Under the pieces are notes generated by a model that was not told the DNA's origin, made no database searches, and worked only from the letters and a program-made list of their open reading frames with translations. The translations under genes and the position numbers were made by a program. Positions 36,671 to 50,474 of a DNA stretch of 64,000 nt are shown piece by piece. Numbering within the stretch: position 1 is the stretch's first letter; every line of letters starts with the position of its first letter. The DNA is from Siphonodentalium dalli (Eukaryota > Mollusca > Scaphopoda > Gadilida > Siphonodentaliidae), in assembly GCA_032622095.1 (NCBI GenBank), contig CP136064.1:194467948-194531947 (forward strand), written 5' to 3'.

Positions 36671-37051
36671 GTGGTTTCTAATAGTGTCAATGTTTTCGAC
36701 ATGTATATTATCTACAAATAACTGAATGTGTTTATATATTTTTTTGTTTTCAATATTGTTTCAAAGCTTTGTGTGCTCATTGTTGATGTACTAAATATTT
36801 ATTGTACATGCATATGTGTTCTGTTGATAAGACTATTATTATGATATAATAAATTAATAATAAAAGAATACAAATAGTCAAGAATTGCATTTCTTATGAA
36901 CACTCTCCAATAATGGAATATATCTTAGTTGATGATGTCAGAAAACTAGGGGAAGACAATATTCTGGGTGAAAATTATCACTGGAAGGTGACCACCATCT
37001 GCACTGATTAATAAATATATTATGTGGGGAAACATTACTTTCTAGATCTGA
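36671..37051. other. Unclassified DNA
   Basis: AT-rich DNA just left of the hAT-like element. Nothing recognised. Confidence 0.5.
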
Positions 37052-37759
37052 CTAGGCACTAGTGATGCGGACCGGACCGGTCTGGTTCGCAGTCCAGGGG
37101 TGGACCGCGGTCCGGACCGGGTGTCACTGGACCGGACCGGACCGCTTTTTGCCGCCGGTCCGGTACTCTCCGGTCCGGTCCACTATTTTACTTCAGTTAT
37201 AATAAACTATCGCGAATATTATTGCGTATTTGCCGTCATATCAATTAGCAACGATGTATTGACGCATTCAAGTGGTTAATATCTTGTATATTGTAGACAA
37301 GACAGTCACATTAATCCAATAGTAGTTGTACATAGGTGTATAACTGTAATTGTCAGGACTATACAATCAGCCATCACAATCTCCAAGACTCCAATATTAA
37401 TGTAGTAGTCATATTACAGTACACTTTTGTATAATTGTCATCAGTAGAGTTATTTCGTTTAAATTTCAATTTAATGAAAATAAGTCTGATACGAATCATG
37501 CACACGATCAGTTGAGTGCTATGTTAGATTGGTTATAACACATTATATGGCCCAAGCTATATATCTGTCCAATACACTTTATTAGTGCATGTTCGCATTA
37601 CTAGAAATACTATTATCGTGCATCGTCCCCAGTGTATCCCACCAGAGACAGACAACGATGCATACAATCGGCAAACAATGTAAGTTTTGACATATATGGA
37701 CTCATTGCAATGCACTGAACTCCGTAGTGAACTAGTGTGGTCGTGGTACGCAAAAAAAG

Positions 37760-38570
37760 GGGTTGACCCAGAAGAAATTGGTAAAGAAGCGATCTCGGTG
37801 TCATTCAACGCGGGACAATCTCTGCTACAACATATCCAAAGTCCGCTAAAATCCGCTTTGGGCAAAATTGAGGATCCAAGATGGCGTCCAACATGGCCTC
37901 CTTTAGTCAAAAGATATTCTGACTGAGATTAATTCGACATAATGAGAACATATGTTGCCATATTTATACAAATGTAAACATTTTTGCGAAGGTAAAGTAT
38001 TATGCCACATATCTATAGAAAAAATGGAACCCCTCGCCCCAGATGGCTACCAAAACGGCGGTCTAAACTAAAAAAATTGAAGTTTTTGCCTAATATCTTA
38101 AATATTAATTCCTGTTGTTTGATAATGGTTCAGACTGGCGACATTGATCAGTCATATTCGTGTTAATTCAGCATTGGAGCAATGAAAGATACCATAAATG
38201 GGGTCCCAGACTCATATACACCCTCAAAAATTTGATTTTACAGAACGCGGTATAAAATTCCACAAAAATCGCAATTGGGATTCCAGTCATGTATCAACAA
38301 GAAATGGACAGAACTGTACAATGTAAGTTGGGCATACCATTATCTATAAATACTCCAATTCAATGAAAGCCAAATTGGCGCTTTGTCTTAAAATGGCTGC
38401 CAAAATATGGAAAATGGCAGATATTTAGAATGGTCGTCAGAGGGTTAGACACATAAGGAATTGGTAAAGAAGTGGTTTTGTTGTCATTCGACGCTGGATA
38501 ATCTCGTGTATAACATATCCAAAATCAGAATTCATGATGGCGTCCAACAAGGTCGCCAATAATAATGAAA
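37760..38570. repeat. Internal duplication in the left arm of the hAT-like element
   Basis: The block from about 37,765 to 37,905 (AATTGGTAAAGAAG, GTCATTC.ACGC, ACATATCCAAA, GATGGCGTCCAACA) recurs at about 38,458-38,552. The left arm therefore contains a second, diverged copy of a block present once in the right arm. Confidence 0.7.
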
Positions 38571-38735
38571 ATGGCAAATATGTAGTTATTCACGAAAACC
38601 CATTCGACAAAACGCCAATTCGGCACCAATACACATCATTGATTGAAATCAATGTTTTTTGTGGGTATGAGTAGCCAATCACGATTCAAATTGCTAAGAT
38701 GGCTACCAAAATGGCCACCGAAAATTGTCGAAATT

Positions 38736-40668
38736 TAAGTTCTGCTCAGAGGAAAGCCGAAACAACACTTCGGTTGTGAGCTAACGATGACAGACCTATT
38801 AAACATGTTGCCAATAATCTACTACCACAATCAGTTCAGCCCGTAATGTTCCAACTAAGCAGTATATACTGCAGGATCCAACACGATGTCCACTTATTAC
38901 GAGGGACTATCTGGAAATTAATTAAAAAGAAATTAAATTGCTACGAATCTGGATTATTTGAAAACACAGTGTCAATATTTCTACTTATAACGACTATTCG
39001 GAACATCAAATATAGTCTAGTCCGGAATCATCAGGCTATAATGGGTTTTCCAGTGATGGCGAAAGTGTAAAGGACAGGAGGGAAAAGCGAATAATCTGGG
39101 GTTTACTTAATTGGTGGGCAAGTTGGTTATCGGAGCTGGGGAGTTTCAAAGTAAAATTATTTTCTTCAATATCAAGAGGAAAAATGAAAATTCGCACGTA
39201 CATTGTATACCCTCCACACTCCATGTGACATTTCCGTGTCATGCGATTGTGGGTATATACATGTGGATAGACGCGCCGATATCTTCTACACATTTAGTGA
39301 ATTTCATCAATGATATGTAGACACAATGTGCGCCACGGCTGGATCTGACCCGTATGCGTAAAGGTGTCAACCATTTAGCTTGATGAACTGGTATTTCAAG
39401 GTTGTCATTGGATAGAAATACAACATGAACATGGTGATTAACAACATGTTTGTCTAAGAAATGTGAACAATGAACATGATATTTTCCGGATGCTAGACAA
39501 TCAAACTGCCACATAAGGCGTTCATCCATGCTAATCAGAGCACGAAATATGTGCAAATTAATTACACGAAAACTATTTCATGCGGACGACGTACTCTAGA
39601 CCTACATCCAACGTCATCTCCTATTAACTTTTATTGTTTGTACGGACGGTTTCGAGGTTTGAAAATCCCGCTTGTCCAAGAAAACCTCCACATACTTACG
39701 GAGTCGATGTGTAAACAATGTATGCGGATAGTTTCTTCATACAGATATGTATTTGGTACACGTATTTTCTAGAGCATAAGAGATCACCATTTACCGGCGA
39801 GTTGATATCTGGGAAGAGATCAGAGTAAAACTACTTTCTTACATGTCGAAATGGGGAATCCATGGGCTACATTTAGTCCCAGCTTGAAACATGAAAATGA
39901 TGGCCGAGCCCGAATAGTTAATATTTCGTCGCATCAGTGCTATAATGTAACCCACATTTTCAACTTTCCGAGAAAATGAAGGTTGAAGTTTTAGACAACA
40001 TTTATCCTAATGTTGACAAAGCATCACGTATTGTTGTATTTATCCCAATGAAAACTGACATTAGCTGTTCATCGAACCACATATTGTTTTCTGTTTACTC
40101 CCTCGTTTTCTTTTAAAAAGCAATAGCTTGTTTGGAGTTATGACATTTTGCGTATGCCAGCGACGATTCGTTTCCGTGCTAAAATGAATTTGTGCTAATA
40201 CATGCAGATTAAGCTAAATATGGTGGCAATCGCATGTGTCTATGAACTAAAGAGTGCCTATTCTACACTATGAAAATTCACCCATGTGCATCACCATACA
40301 GAAATGTGTGGAACAATCACAAAATTTAAATCACCAAATGATCACGTGACTAGCATGGAGATACTACCATATAGCACACATTTTAGAATTCACAAACACA
40401 AAACAGATGTCACGTGGACAACCTGAAGCGTCCGATTGGCTGCTGTTGGACATACGACCTCATAGCACGAATAATTGTAAAGATCGCTGGAGATATGACA
40501 TTTGCTTCACTGGTTTGTGCGAATATTTGTCATCCAAATGCAAAGACAGTTTGGCCCATCGGATTGGATTTTTTCAATGGTATCAAATACTCCGTTCCCG
40601 CCATAATGGAGTTACGACATTATAGCACTGATGCGTCGAGATTTTGTCAACCCGCGGGAAGCCACCAA
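38736..40668. other. Interior of the hAT-like element, no coding domain
   Basis: Short frames on both strands (up to 105 codons) lack the hAT dimerisation or catalytic signatures. No repeat or RNA gene was recognised. This may be captured host DNA or decayed element sequence. Confidence 0.45.
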
Positions 40669-42670
40669 AAGATTGAAAATAAATAGTTTTGATGTATATG
40701 AGCCACATACATGTATATTAGCCAACTATCAACTGCATCCACCACTCACAACTTCCATTATATGATAAGCTGGCAGAGTCTACCATTTTCGTTTTGGAAG
40801 CCATATTAGATAACATTTATTGTTTATTTTGGTCTATTTGAGATGGAATGTTCACAAATAAAAGAAACGATCAATTATTTTGTAGACAAGATCTGCTCAT
40901 CCCTCAATATCAAATGTGACCAGAACCCCAAAGTCGATTTTGGTTAAATTTCATACCACATTCGTTATAACTTATTAGTGAAGGACCGGAGTAAACTATT
41001 ATCTAATCGATTAGACATGTCATTGCTGTAATGATCAGTTTACACGATCAATGAAAGAATATACCCATTGTTTCCCAGTTCAGACAGCAACAAGTGATAA
41101 ACAGAATTGATAGAAAATAGTATTTTTCACATCGGGTGGCCATTTTGGCAGCATTTTTGGTACTGATTTTTAAGTTTTTACATAGAGCTAGCATAATGGC
41201 ATCATAAAGAGGTATACATTCGTATTTATTTAGTCAATTTTACTCATCAACCACTACTTATAATGGATTGAATGACACTGTGATCAATATCCGCCATTTT
41301 CCATATTTTGACCGCCATTTTGGCAGCCATTTTGAGACAAAGCGCCAATTAAGGTTTCATTGAATTGGAGTATTCATAGATATTGGTATGCCCAATTTAC
41401 ATTGTACAGTTCTGTCCATTTCTTGTTGATATATGACTGTAATCACAATGGCGAGTTTTGTGGAATTTTATACCGCGTTCTGTAAAATCGAATTTTTGAG
41501 GGTGTAGATGAGTCTGGGACCCCATTTATGGTATCTTTCATTGCTCCAATGCTGAATTAACATGAATAAGCCTAATCAAAGTCGCCAGTCTGAACCATTA
41601 TCAAACAACAGGAATTGATCTTTAAGATATTAGGCAAAAACTTCAAATGTTCGAGTTTAGGCCGCCATTTTGGCGGCCATCTGGGACGAGGGGTTCCATT
41701 TTGGCCCTAAACAGGTGGCACAATATTTTACCTTTGCAAAAATGTATACATTTGTATACATATGACATTTGTTCTCAGTATTATCGAATTAATCTCAGTC
41801 AGAGTATCTTTTGACTAACGGCAGCCATGTTGGACGCCATCTTGGATCCTGAATTTTGCCCAAAGCGGATTTTAGCGGATTTTAGATATGTTATACACGA
41901 GATTCTCCCTCGTCGAATGACACCAAAACCGCTTCTTTACCAATTTATTCTGGGTCTAACCCTCCGACGACCACACTAAACCTTATAGTTTGTTACTATA
42001 CAGAGTAAAAACTTTGAGAAAACAGAGAATTCATTAACATATAGCCATAGGTGGACCGGACCGTTTTGGACCGGTCCAGGCATGTGTACTTGACTGGACC
42101 GCCTTGGCAGTGGACCGGATCACCCAAGGTGGTCCGGTCCGGTCCGGTCCGCATCACTACTAGGAACTATGTCGTGGTATGCCAAGATCCCACAAATTTG
42201 ATTGGCATTATATGTGAAACTCTTGCTGACCCATCAGTGAAAACAATTGCATTTGAAAACCCCAGCAAACTGGACTGATGCAGAATATAAAGGAATCTTA
42301 CATTTTAATTTTAATTTTTTATTGGTTACAATTCGTTCTGCCTTATAAGAAACCGAACTCTCAAATCAAAATCATTTGTAACCCAACAAAAAATGTTATA
42401 TGTCTTAGATTTTGTATGTGAGATATCATTCCAAATATTTTTGTCAGCTTTTAATACTACAAAAAGGTGACATAAAAGTATTCACATTTATCTACTACTT
42501 TCAATTGACAACTATTTGTGGAGTTCAGAACATATATTTTAATTTATATATGATAAACCAGTTTACTGTCCCAGTGGTGATATTTGATCACAGCCATTTG
42601 GGGATTTTAGGTGAGATGGTCACCATCGATCATTCCCATAAAAGTGGCCGATGTATTTCGATGTCGCATG

Positions 42671-42673
<3 letters not shown>

Positions 42674-42738
<65 letters not shown>
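42674..42738. repeat. (AT)n microsatellite, copy 2
   Basis: It has the same length and flanks as the tract at 2,006-2,070. Such tracts normally change length quickly, so equal length supports a very young duplication or duplicated assembly sequence. Confidence 0.97.
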
Positions 42739-42739
<1 letters not shown>

Positions 42740-43907
42740 CCTATATATAAGTGACTGATTTTAAGGTAGCTGTGTTAGGTGTATTATAGATACGTTGGCA
42801 CGCCTACGGCTGCATGTTATATGTATTTGTCTCCAAGACATGTCGAGCGTTACCCTGTGTACATGCCAGCTACCATATAATTATAACATAACACATAAAG
42901 CGCCGATGTAACAATGTGTATTTTTTTTTTGAATGGGTGGGATTCGAACCCAGGCATATAACTTGTACCTCTAACACAGCAACATTAATATGGGCATAAT
43001 GATATTGTCCTAACTCCTAAGTGCATGTGACGTCGGTATACAGCGGCGAATTGAGCTTCATTTGTTTTGGGTAGCTTTGTGGTGGCCGTGCGGTATTGAC
43101 GTCGCACTTCAAGCTCGGGGACGTGGCTAGATGATGTCCGTTGGGGAGGGTGTCCACCTTGCGAAATTTCAAATGCACCCCCGTGAATCATAAGGTTTTG
43201 CATAATTCCACTTGCACCCCGTTGTAGTACGGTTGTACACATAAGTGCTCAGGCCTCATAGCCTATGCATATACCCAGTATGAGATATTCATATATCTTA
43301 ACATGAAAATTGCATAAATCATAACGCCCATAGTCGGCCCGGTCTGAGAGAACTAAACTAAGCAAGAAAATCGCGAAACCATTTCAGTTCAATTTTGACC
43401 AAATGTATTAAACTATTGTTTTCTTATACAAATAAGCAGTGTTTTATCTGGAATCGAAAATCGCGAAATCTTAGCATCTAGACTAGCCTCAAGCATTCCT
43501 AGAGTTTGGAAATTTTAAACCCGACACCCTACATAGGTTGGAAAAGTTCTGACTAATGACAATTTTTACCAAATGTAGGACAATATTGTATTCTTAAAAT
43601 TAATATAAGTTTTTACTGGCCACGAGGGAGGGACCAGGACACAAACTTTCCAACATGACACCGCCTATAAGGTTGGAAATTTTGATGCCCATTTCAGTCC
43701 AAAATTTTGACAAAAAGAAGGAAAATATGCGAATATTGGTTGAACAACAATAAATTTCACCCAATAAATTGTTTGAAATCAAACTACAAGAACATTTTCA
43801 ACCTATTGTTGATGTGAAATTTCCAGCTAATGTTGTGTCAGGTGTGAAATTCTTGTCTGTTGAATATTTTGACAAAGGTTTGGGAGTGAGACTGCATACA
43901 ACCTCTC

Positions 43908-44013
43908 GTGCTTATAGCGGATTTTACAAAACGCCTCCAGTATATCAGGTCAGACCTAATATACTGGTCTTCTTTTTGGTAATTCGGCTATAAACTGGGG
44001 ACCAGTTGTAGAT
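43908..44013. repeat. Hairpin repeat, family member 1, duplicate
   Basis: Identical to 3,240-3,345 at the constant offset of 40,668. Confidence 0.65.
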
Positions 44014-45408
44014 CCTCTATTTTTACAGAATTATTGCTCATATCAATTATGATGCACAGCTCCTCTACATAATGTATATCATATCTATGGCCCATATGAT
44101 GACACCATGCAACTAGACAACTTTATTAACACATTTAGCCCCCCCCCTATAGCCGAGGTGGGTAGATTCTGGATATATGTGATCGTCGTCTGCATGGGCT
44201 ATGTATAGATGAGGTTGTCATGCATCGGATTAGAACCATAACATGTTCGAAATTTGGGATCGATTTCCAAGCTTGATATGAGTTGAGGAGCATCCCAAAG
44301 TGCTATTCCGATCGATGCATAACCATTTTGATAAAAAAAAACTTATTCACGCTCACTGAAACAATCACATTTGAAGCTATGAACACTCATGAACTGAGTC
44401 TGTGCGTCAATTTCTCTGACATATCTAAGATTGGGATGAAATTTGCGACATACCACTTCGCCAATTTGTTGACCCAGAACGGCGCCTCGTTGACAAATTT
44501 GAAATATACCAATATATATTGTTAACATAGAATATCATGAAATTCCGAAACGACTGGTGGAAATTTGCGTCAAAACAAGGACCTTTTTATTATTAATTTC
44601 AGTGGACCACCCCTCTCCCTTGCATGTCCAACTGTTTCTGTCTGTGTATATACATCATAGCGTATGTAAATGACGTTGTATTCATGAATTCACTAATTAT
44701 AAATCATTGAGATGCCTTATTTAAAATATCAGAAGCGGCCAAGTAATCATTATTTTCAGTTTCTACCGCACCCCCCCCAACCCCGACCCTGGTCGTGATA
44801 CTGGTGACCACAGTGAGCCACGTTAAAGCACCTGTCATGTTACCTATAAACTATTTCCTCTGCCTTCTAGATGGTAGGCCTTCATGTAAAACCCGTTTAT
44901 TGTCTGCTACCAATTTTCGCTAAAGGAGATTTTTTAGTACGCTGCCCCAGTGCGGCCATATACTACCAATATGATAGCAATTCAGCAAAACCCACCAACA
45001 TCATATCACATTAGCAGGACCACTTGGTCGGGGTGTTATACAACCGATATATATGTGACAACCGTTTAGCACCGCAATCATACAATGTATGCAAGGTGGT
45101 CATCTACATGTGCGCAAATAAAACTCAATGGTGTGCCGACAATATACATCTGTATACCAATGTATGCAACATTTAAACGAATATGCGCACTACAGGCTTA
45201 ACATGCTCAATGTGTTACATACTACCCACTAAATCGTTGAGGTGTAGTCATTATTTTTAGTCCCCCTCCCCCACGACGTGGCCGTGACACCGGTGACGTC
45301 AGTGAGTAACTTTAAATAATATGTCAGATTCATCGTGAACTATTTACTCTGTCTGAAGCCTTCTTAGTGATACATGTATATATATTTTCTACTGCGATTT
45401 TCGAGGAG

Positions 45409-46358
45409 TGAAGCATCCTATCTATCCACCCTCTCGATCATCCCGGTCTGGCCCCCTTCCCCGAAACACTCACTACAAGACTGCCGGTGATCGATAAAGT
45501 ATAATTTTGTCCGCTGCCCCTGTACGCAACCACCCCTGTCGCAATGCAAAATAAATACGGCCCTATTGAACTGAACATACTTTAATTTAGTCCGGGGCAA
45601 GCCCCCTCCCCGAAACACTCCCTATAACCTATTTGACTGCCGGTATTCGATAAAGGATAACTTTGTCCGCCGTCCCCGTACGCAACAGCCCTGTCACAAT
45701 GCAACATCAATGTGTTCATGTTGACCCGAACATACTTTAATTTGGTCCGGGGCTAGCCCCCTTCCCCGAAACACTCACTATTTGACTACCGGTTTTCTAT
45801 CAAGGATATTTTTGTCCGCCGCCCCTGTACGCAACCACCCCTGTCACAATGAAACATCAATACGTCCCTGTTGACCCGAAAATACTTTAATTTGGTCAGG
45901 GGCTAGTCCCCTTTCCCGAAACACTCCCTATTTGACTGCCGGTTTTCGACAAAGGATATTTTTGTCCGCCGCCCCTGTACACAACCACCCCTGTCACAAT
46001 GCAACATCAATACGTCCCTGTTGACCCGAAAATACTTTAATTTGGTCAGGGGCTAGTCCCCTTTCCCGAAACACTCCCTATTTGACTGCCGGTTTTCGAT
46101 AAAGGATATTTTTGTCCGCCGCCCCTGTACACAACCACCCCTGTCACAATGCAACATCAATACGTCCCTGTATACCCGAAAATACTTTAATTTGGTCCGG
46201 GGCTATATAGCCCCCTTCCACGAAACACTCCCTATTTGACTGCCGGTTTTCGACAAAGGATATTTTTGTCCGCCACCCCTCTACGCAACCACCCCTGTCA
46301 CCATGAAACATCAATACGTCCCTTTCATTTAGTCCGACAATTTCGACCAATTTTCCCG
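45409..46358. repeat. 150-bp tandem array, duplicate
   Basis: The second copy of the array at 4,741-5,690 has the same unit number and unit variants in the same order. Confidence 0.85.
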
Positions 46359-46990
46359 GCGATAGCGACCGGAATATACAACAAATATATATGACAACCG
46401 TTTACGCACTGTCATATATTGATGCAATCTGGTCATATATATATGCAAAAATTTAACACAATAGTGTGCCGACAATTTATATCTGCATAACAATTTATGT
46501 AGTTTTTGAACAAATATGACAATCTACACACTTTACATACCTACTGTGTTCTATATTATCCAATACATCGTGTTATATTTTTGAACAAATAAATTAATGT
46601 CAGCACACTATTTGATGTATGTGACATATATATGTTATATTATTGAACAAATATATGCCACTACTCTCGTTTTATTGAACATATACATGACATCGACTTG
46701 TTTACGGGCACAGCATGTTCGATGTTTTAAACATACATGTGGTATTTTACAATACCAATGTGCTACCTTTTACAACACAAAGGTGCATTTTACACTACCA
46801 ATGTACATTTGTGTTCAATCTTATCACACAGTGTTGTAAACTTTACATACACATGTGTGTACAACCGTTTACGCACTGTCATATATTTATGCAATGTGGT
46901 CATCTATATATGCAAAAATTGAATACAATGGTGTGTCGACAATTTATATTTGCATAACAATTTATGCAGTTTTTGAACAAATATGACAGT

Positions 46991-47850
46991 CTACAGACTT
47001 TACATGCTCAATGTATTCTATATTATCCAATACATAGTGTTGTATATTTGAACAAAGTCAAAACACTATTTGATGTTGGTCACACATATATGTTATAGTT
47101 TTGAATAAATATATGTCACCACTCAATTATTATTGAAACTATATACGACATCGACTTGTACACGGGAACTGGGTGTTCGATGTTTTGAAGATGCATGTGC
47201 TATTTTATAATGAATATGTGAGCAGTTTGAACTGCGTGTACTGTGTGTGATACCTGATAGCATTGGTGTTCGATCTTATCACACGGTGTTGTAAATATTG
47301 CATATATATGTGTATATAGTGTAATACATGGTTCGATGTGCATAGCACATTATGGTTTGCAACGACCAGAATATAGAACCCATACCCGGTATATAATATA
47401 GTTACAATAATAACACTATACTACAGACTTTACATGCTCAATGTATTCTATATTATCCAATACATAGTGTTGTATATTTGAACAAAGTCAAAACACTATT
47501 TGATGTTGGTCACACATATATGTTATAGTTTTGAATAAATATATGTCACCACTCAATTATTATTGAAACTATATACGACATCGACTTGTACACGGGAACT
47601 GGGTGTTCGATGTTTTGAAGATGCATGTGCTATTTTATAATGAATATGTGAGCAGTTTGAACTGCGTGTACTGTGTGTGATACCTGATAGCATTGGTGTT
47701 CGATCTTATCACACGGTGTTGTAAATATTGCATATATATGTGTATATAGTGTAATACATGGTTCGATGTGCATAGCACATTATGGTTTGCAACGACCAGA
47801 ATATAGAACCCATACCCGGTATATAATATAGTTACAATAATAACACTATA
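46991..47850. repeat. Perfect 430-bp tandem duplication at the end of copy 2
   Basis: 46,991-47,420 is repeated at 47,421-47,850 with no difference seen. Both units start CTACAGACTTTACATGC and end AATAACACTATA. The single-copy counterpart is 6,323-6,752. The junction lies within one to five bases of where the large duplication stops, linking the two events. Confidence 0.95.
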
Positions 47851-50474
47851 CAGAGGCTACAGAAGTGACGTGTTATCGAAACCTGAACTCTAGACCACAA
47901 TTAACTCGGTATTAGCGTAAATATCAATTTCTTTGTTTTTCGTGGCGTATAAAATATGAAACGCATCCTGAAGACAAACACTGACTATAAAATATACCCG
48001 TGTTATTCTTCTGTAAAATAGCTGAGAAAGTATCCCGGTGGGGGTTGATAATTGGGAGCTGTGGCCTCCTAACCAACACGGGTGCGTGTTACGGTTCTAT
48101 TTCAAACCAATCATGGCTGTGACGGTTCTGTACATGAGATTTATTCGAACGATTTCTGCACTTTGGTCCGAAAATCGTCTTGTGTATCTGACATTTTAAA
48201 CCAGATAATGACTGTTGCTTATGTAATTTGCATAATAGAACAGGTATATTAAGAAATAACACAATAAATACCTAATACGGGAGATTAAGTGACATTAATA
48301 GGCAGAAATAAAATATTGAAAGTCCCGATGGGTATAGTATCATAATCATGCCCGCCTATATAAATGACCAATGGTAATATAAATATACTCTCAGGAAAAT
48401 ATGAGATGTTTTATTCATTTACTTAATCTGGGCATTATTGAAAGATCCAGGTGTGACAATATTTCAATGTCAGCTCCATCATACTTCCTCCTGAAGTCCG
48501 CCTGAGGGACATTTACACATGTTTGTCGCCCAGACATGAATATAACTTATGAAATCACGTTCAACTGAATCATTGATAGGTTATGACGTGATTGGGGTGG
48601 TGGGGTGGAAGGGGATGCTTAATTTGTGTCATCCCCAACTTTGTTCAAAATGTTCAACAGTTACAAATTTCTTATCTTACAATAGATTGGTTTGAAATTT
48701 AACACCAACAATATGTTGAAATTGTTCTCTTAGTTTGATTTGACAACAATTTAATAGTGGGGAATTTGTCGTTTTTAGACCAACATTTGCATACTTTCCT
48801 ACACTGTAAACATGTAATCAACCATATTTGACATATACAAATGGACACCGCTTCTTTAGAGTTGATCCAAAACTCATGATGGGTGGACAGGAAGTAGGGA
48901 GCAGGTGTGATCTAGTTTTCTATATCACACCCCCCCCCAAATTGGCAAGAAACTGGTTTAATGGACAAAGAATCTAATTCCATTTAATTAATATGCTTTG
49001 TATTAAATAATGTATGCTCTTTTGCAAAATAAATCATCTCTCTCTCCATCTGTTGGGAACATTTCCAATTCGCTTACGATTACAATTAATTTTGATTTAC
49101 ATGATTACGATTATTGATTACATTTTTTTCAAATGTAATTGATTACGATTACAATTACTTTAGTAAAATGTAACTGATTACTTTTCGATTACATCTGATT
49201 ACAATTTTTAGTTTCCAACCATTTTGATCCCATAGGAATAAATAATGAAATAAATCAAATTAAAATATCAAATGTTATTTAATAACTAAAAAACTATATA
49301 ATACGTAAACAATGAACGACTGGAAAAATAAAACAACCAAGCAATAAGCAGATAATCTTTTTACATTAATTTGTGATGTTTTGTAATGGAGTTGTGCACC
49401 AACATATTTTTTTAGATCGGGTGGGGTTTGTGGTGACTCTTTAAGGCGTCTTGGGGAGGGGGCAACTTGCAGCACCATTTGTTTTACCTTAATATGTAAA
49501 GGACCGAGAAATGGCATGGGTCACCTATATGAACCCATCTGTATGGGCGGCGGCCATGTTCGAATAAGGAATGGAAGTCACGTGGTTCGTATAAGTTTAA
49601 TACAAGCTGGAAAATGCGACTTTTTGAGAGAAAAAAACAGTGGCGGCCATTTTGAATAATAAAAGGGCGGCCATTTTGAATCAGTCGACCATTATTATTG
49701 GTTAGTTGGGGAAAAAATCAGTCTTCGCAGTTCGCATTGACCATTCATGTCAAATTACATGCTTTGCGTCACAATAAAGTGAACGATTCTGTTACTACTG
49801 TTGACGCATAATTATATATAAGAAGGCAGTGTAACTCACCGTAATTGATCATAAGTGGTGCAAATTCAACATAATTGGTATTTTGTTGTGCTCACTTGGT
49901 TATTTTCACGTATACTTCCAATTAATAGTCATCGTATTTCCCGGACAGAACCGATTAAATTGGGTGAGAACCGACTCGATCGGGAGAGAACCGATCGAGA
50001 TATCACAATTCGCAGTTTTCGTCGTTGTTATTACTCGCACGATAGGATTTTCATTATTTTTACGTTATTTGGGACCATAGATTGTGAGGGGAATGGACAA
50101 ACTAATCGAATTATCACCTAGATGGCTCAAAAGTTGCGTTTTAACTGTCAAAAACTCGCGAAAATGTATAATTTGGATCACCAGGATCCGTCACAAATCA
50201 GTCAAGAACCATCACAAATCGGCGATAGAACGATTTCCGATGTAACAGTTCCTACACAGTGGAAAATGGGAAACCCGACGAAACTTCAGAAAATTCGAGC
50301 CGGGGGAGCACGAACTGGACCAATGGAGCACCTCTCCCGCCAAAACCTGAAATTGGAATTTTAATAAAATTTTCTCAGTCGAATGTCGAACGCCTAACCA
50401 ACTTCACGCGAATGTCAAACGAATGTCGAACGCCGGACGACAAACTAACTTCACACACCTTCAAACTGGTCAGG
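47851..50474. other. Mostly unclassified DNA with a GATTAC-rich tract
   Basis: 49,072-49,215 is a simple-sequence tract rich in GATTACAATTA and GATTACGATTAC. 48,590-48,800 shares blocks with 29,900-30,060 (GGGGTG or GGGGATG, CAACAGTT, GAAATT, ACCAACATTTGCA), so a dispersed family is present. Near 50,380-50,450 a short direct repeat holds CGAATGTCGAACGCC. No host exon was recognised. Confidence 0.5.

Larger units (their letters stand above)
37060..42159. mobile_element. hAT-like non-autonomous element, 5.1 kb, long inverted arms
   Basis: It begins TAGTGATGCGGACCGGACC and ends with the inverse, GGTCCGGTCCGCATCACTA. The flanking octamers CTAGGCAC (37,052-37,059) and CTAGGAAC (42,160-42,167) agree at seven of eight positions. 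The terminal TAGTG fits the hAT consensus YARNG, and 8-bp target duplications are typical of hAT. The terminal 110-130 bases are dense in GGACCGG. The inverted arms run to about 38,735 and about 41,110, with roughly 520 extra bases (37,200-37,735) in the left arm. The interior shows no transposase. Confidence 0.78.
40669..47423 (+). repeat. Duplicated segment, copy 2
   Basis: This is the second copy of the segment at 1-6,755, in direct orientation and with constant spacing. It begins no later than 40,669, inside the hAT-like element, and ends at 47,423. It is followed by an extra 430-bp tandem copy that copy 1 lacks, and then by sequence unrelated to what follows copy 1. Sub-features of copy 1 can be transferred by adding 40,668. 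Confidence 0.95.

Noticed and set aside
37557-37926. Overlapping frames of 117 and 79 codons inside the hAT-like element considered as transposase
   Set aside because: They lie in the inverted arm on opposite strands and lack hAT transposase motifs.
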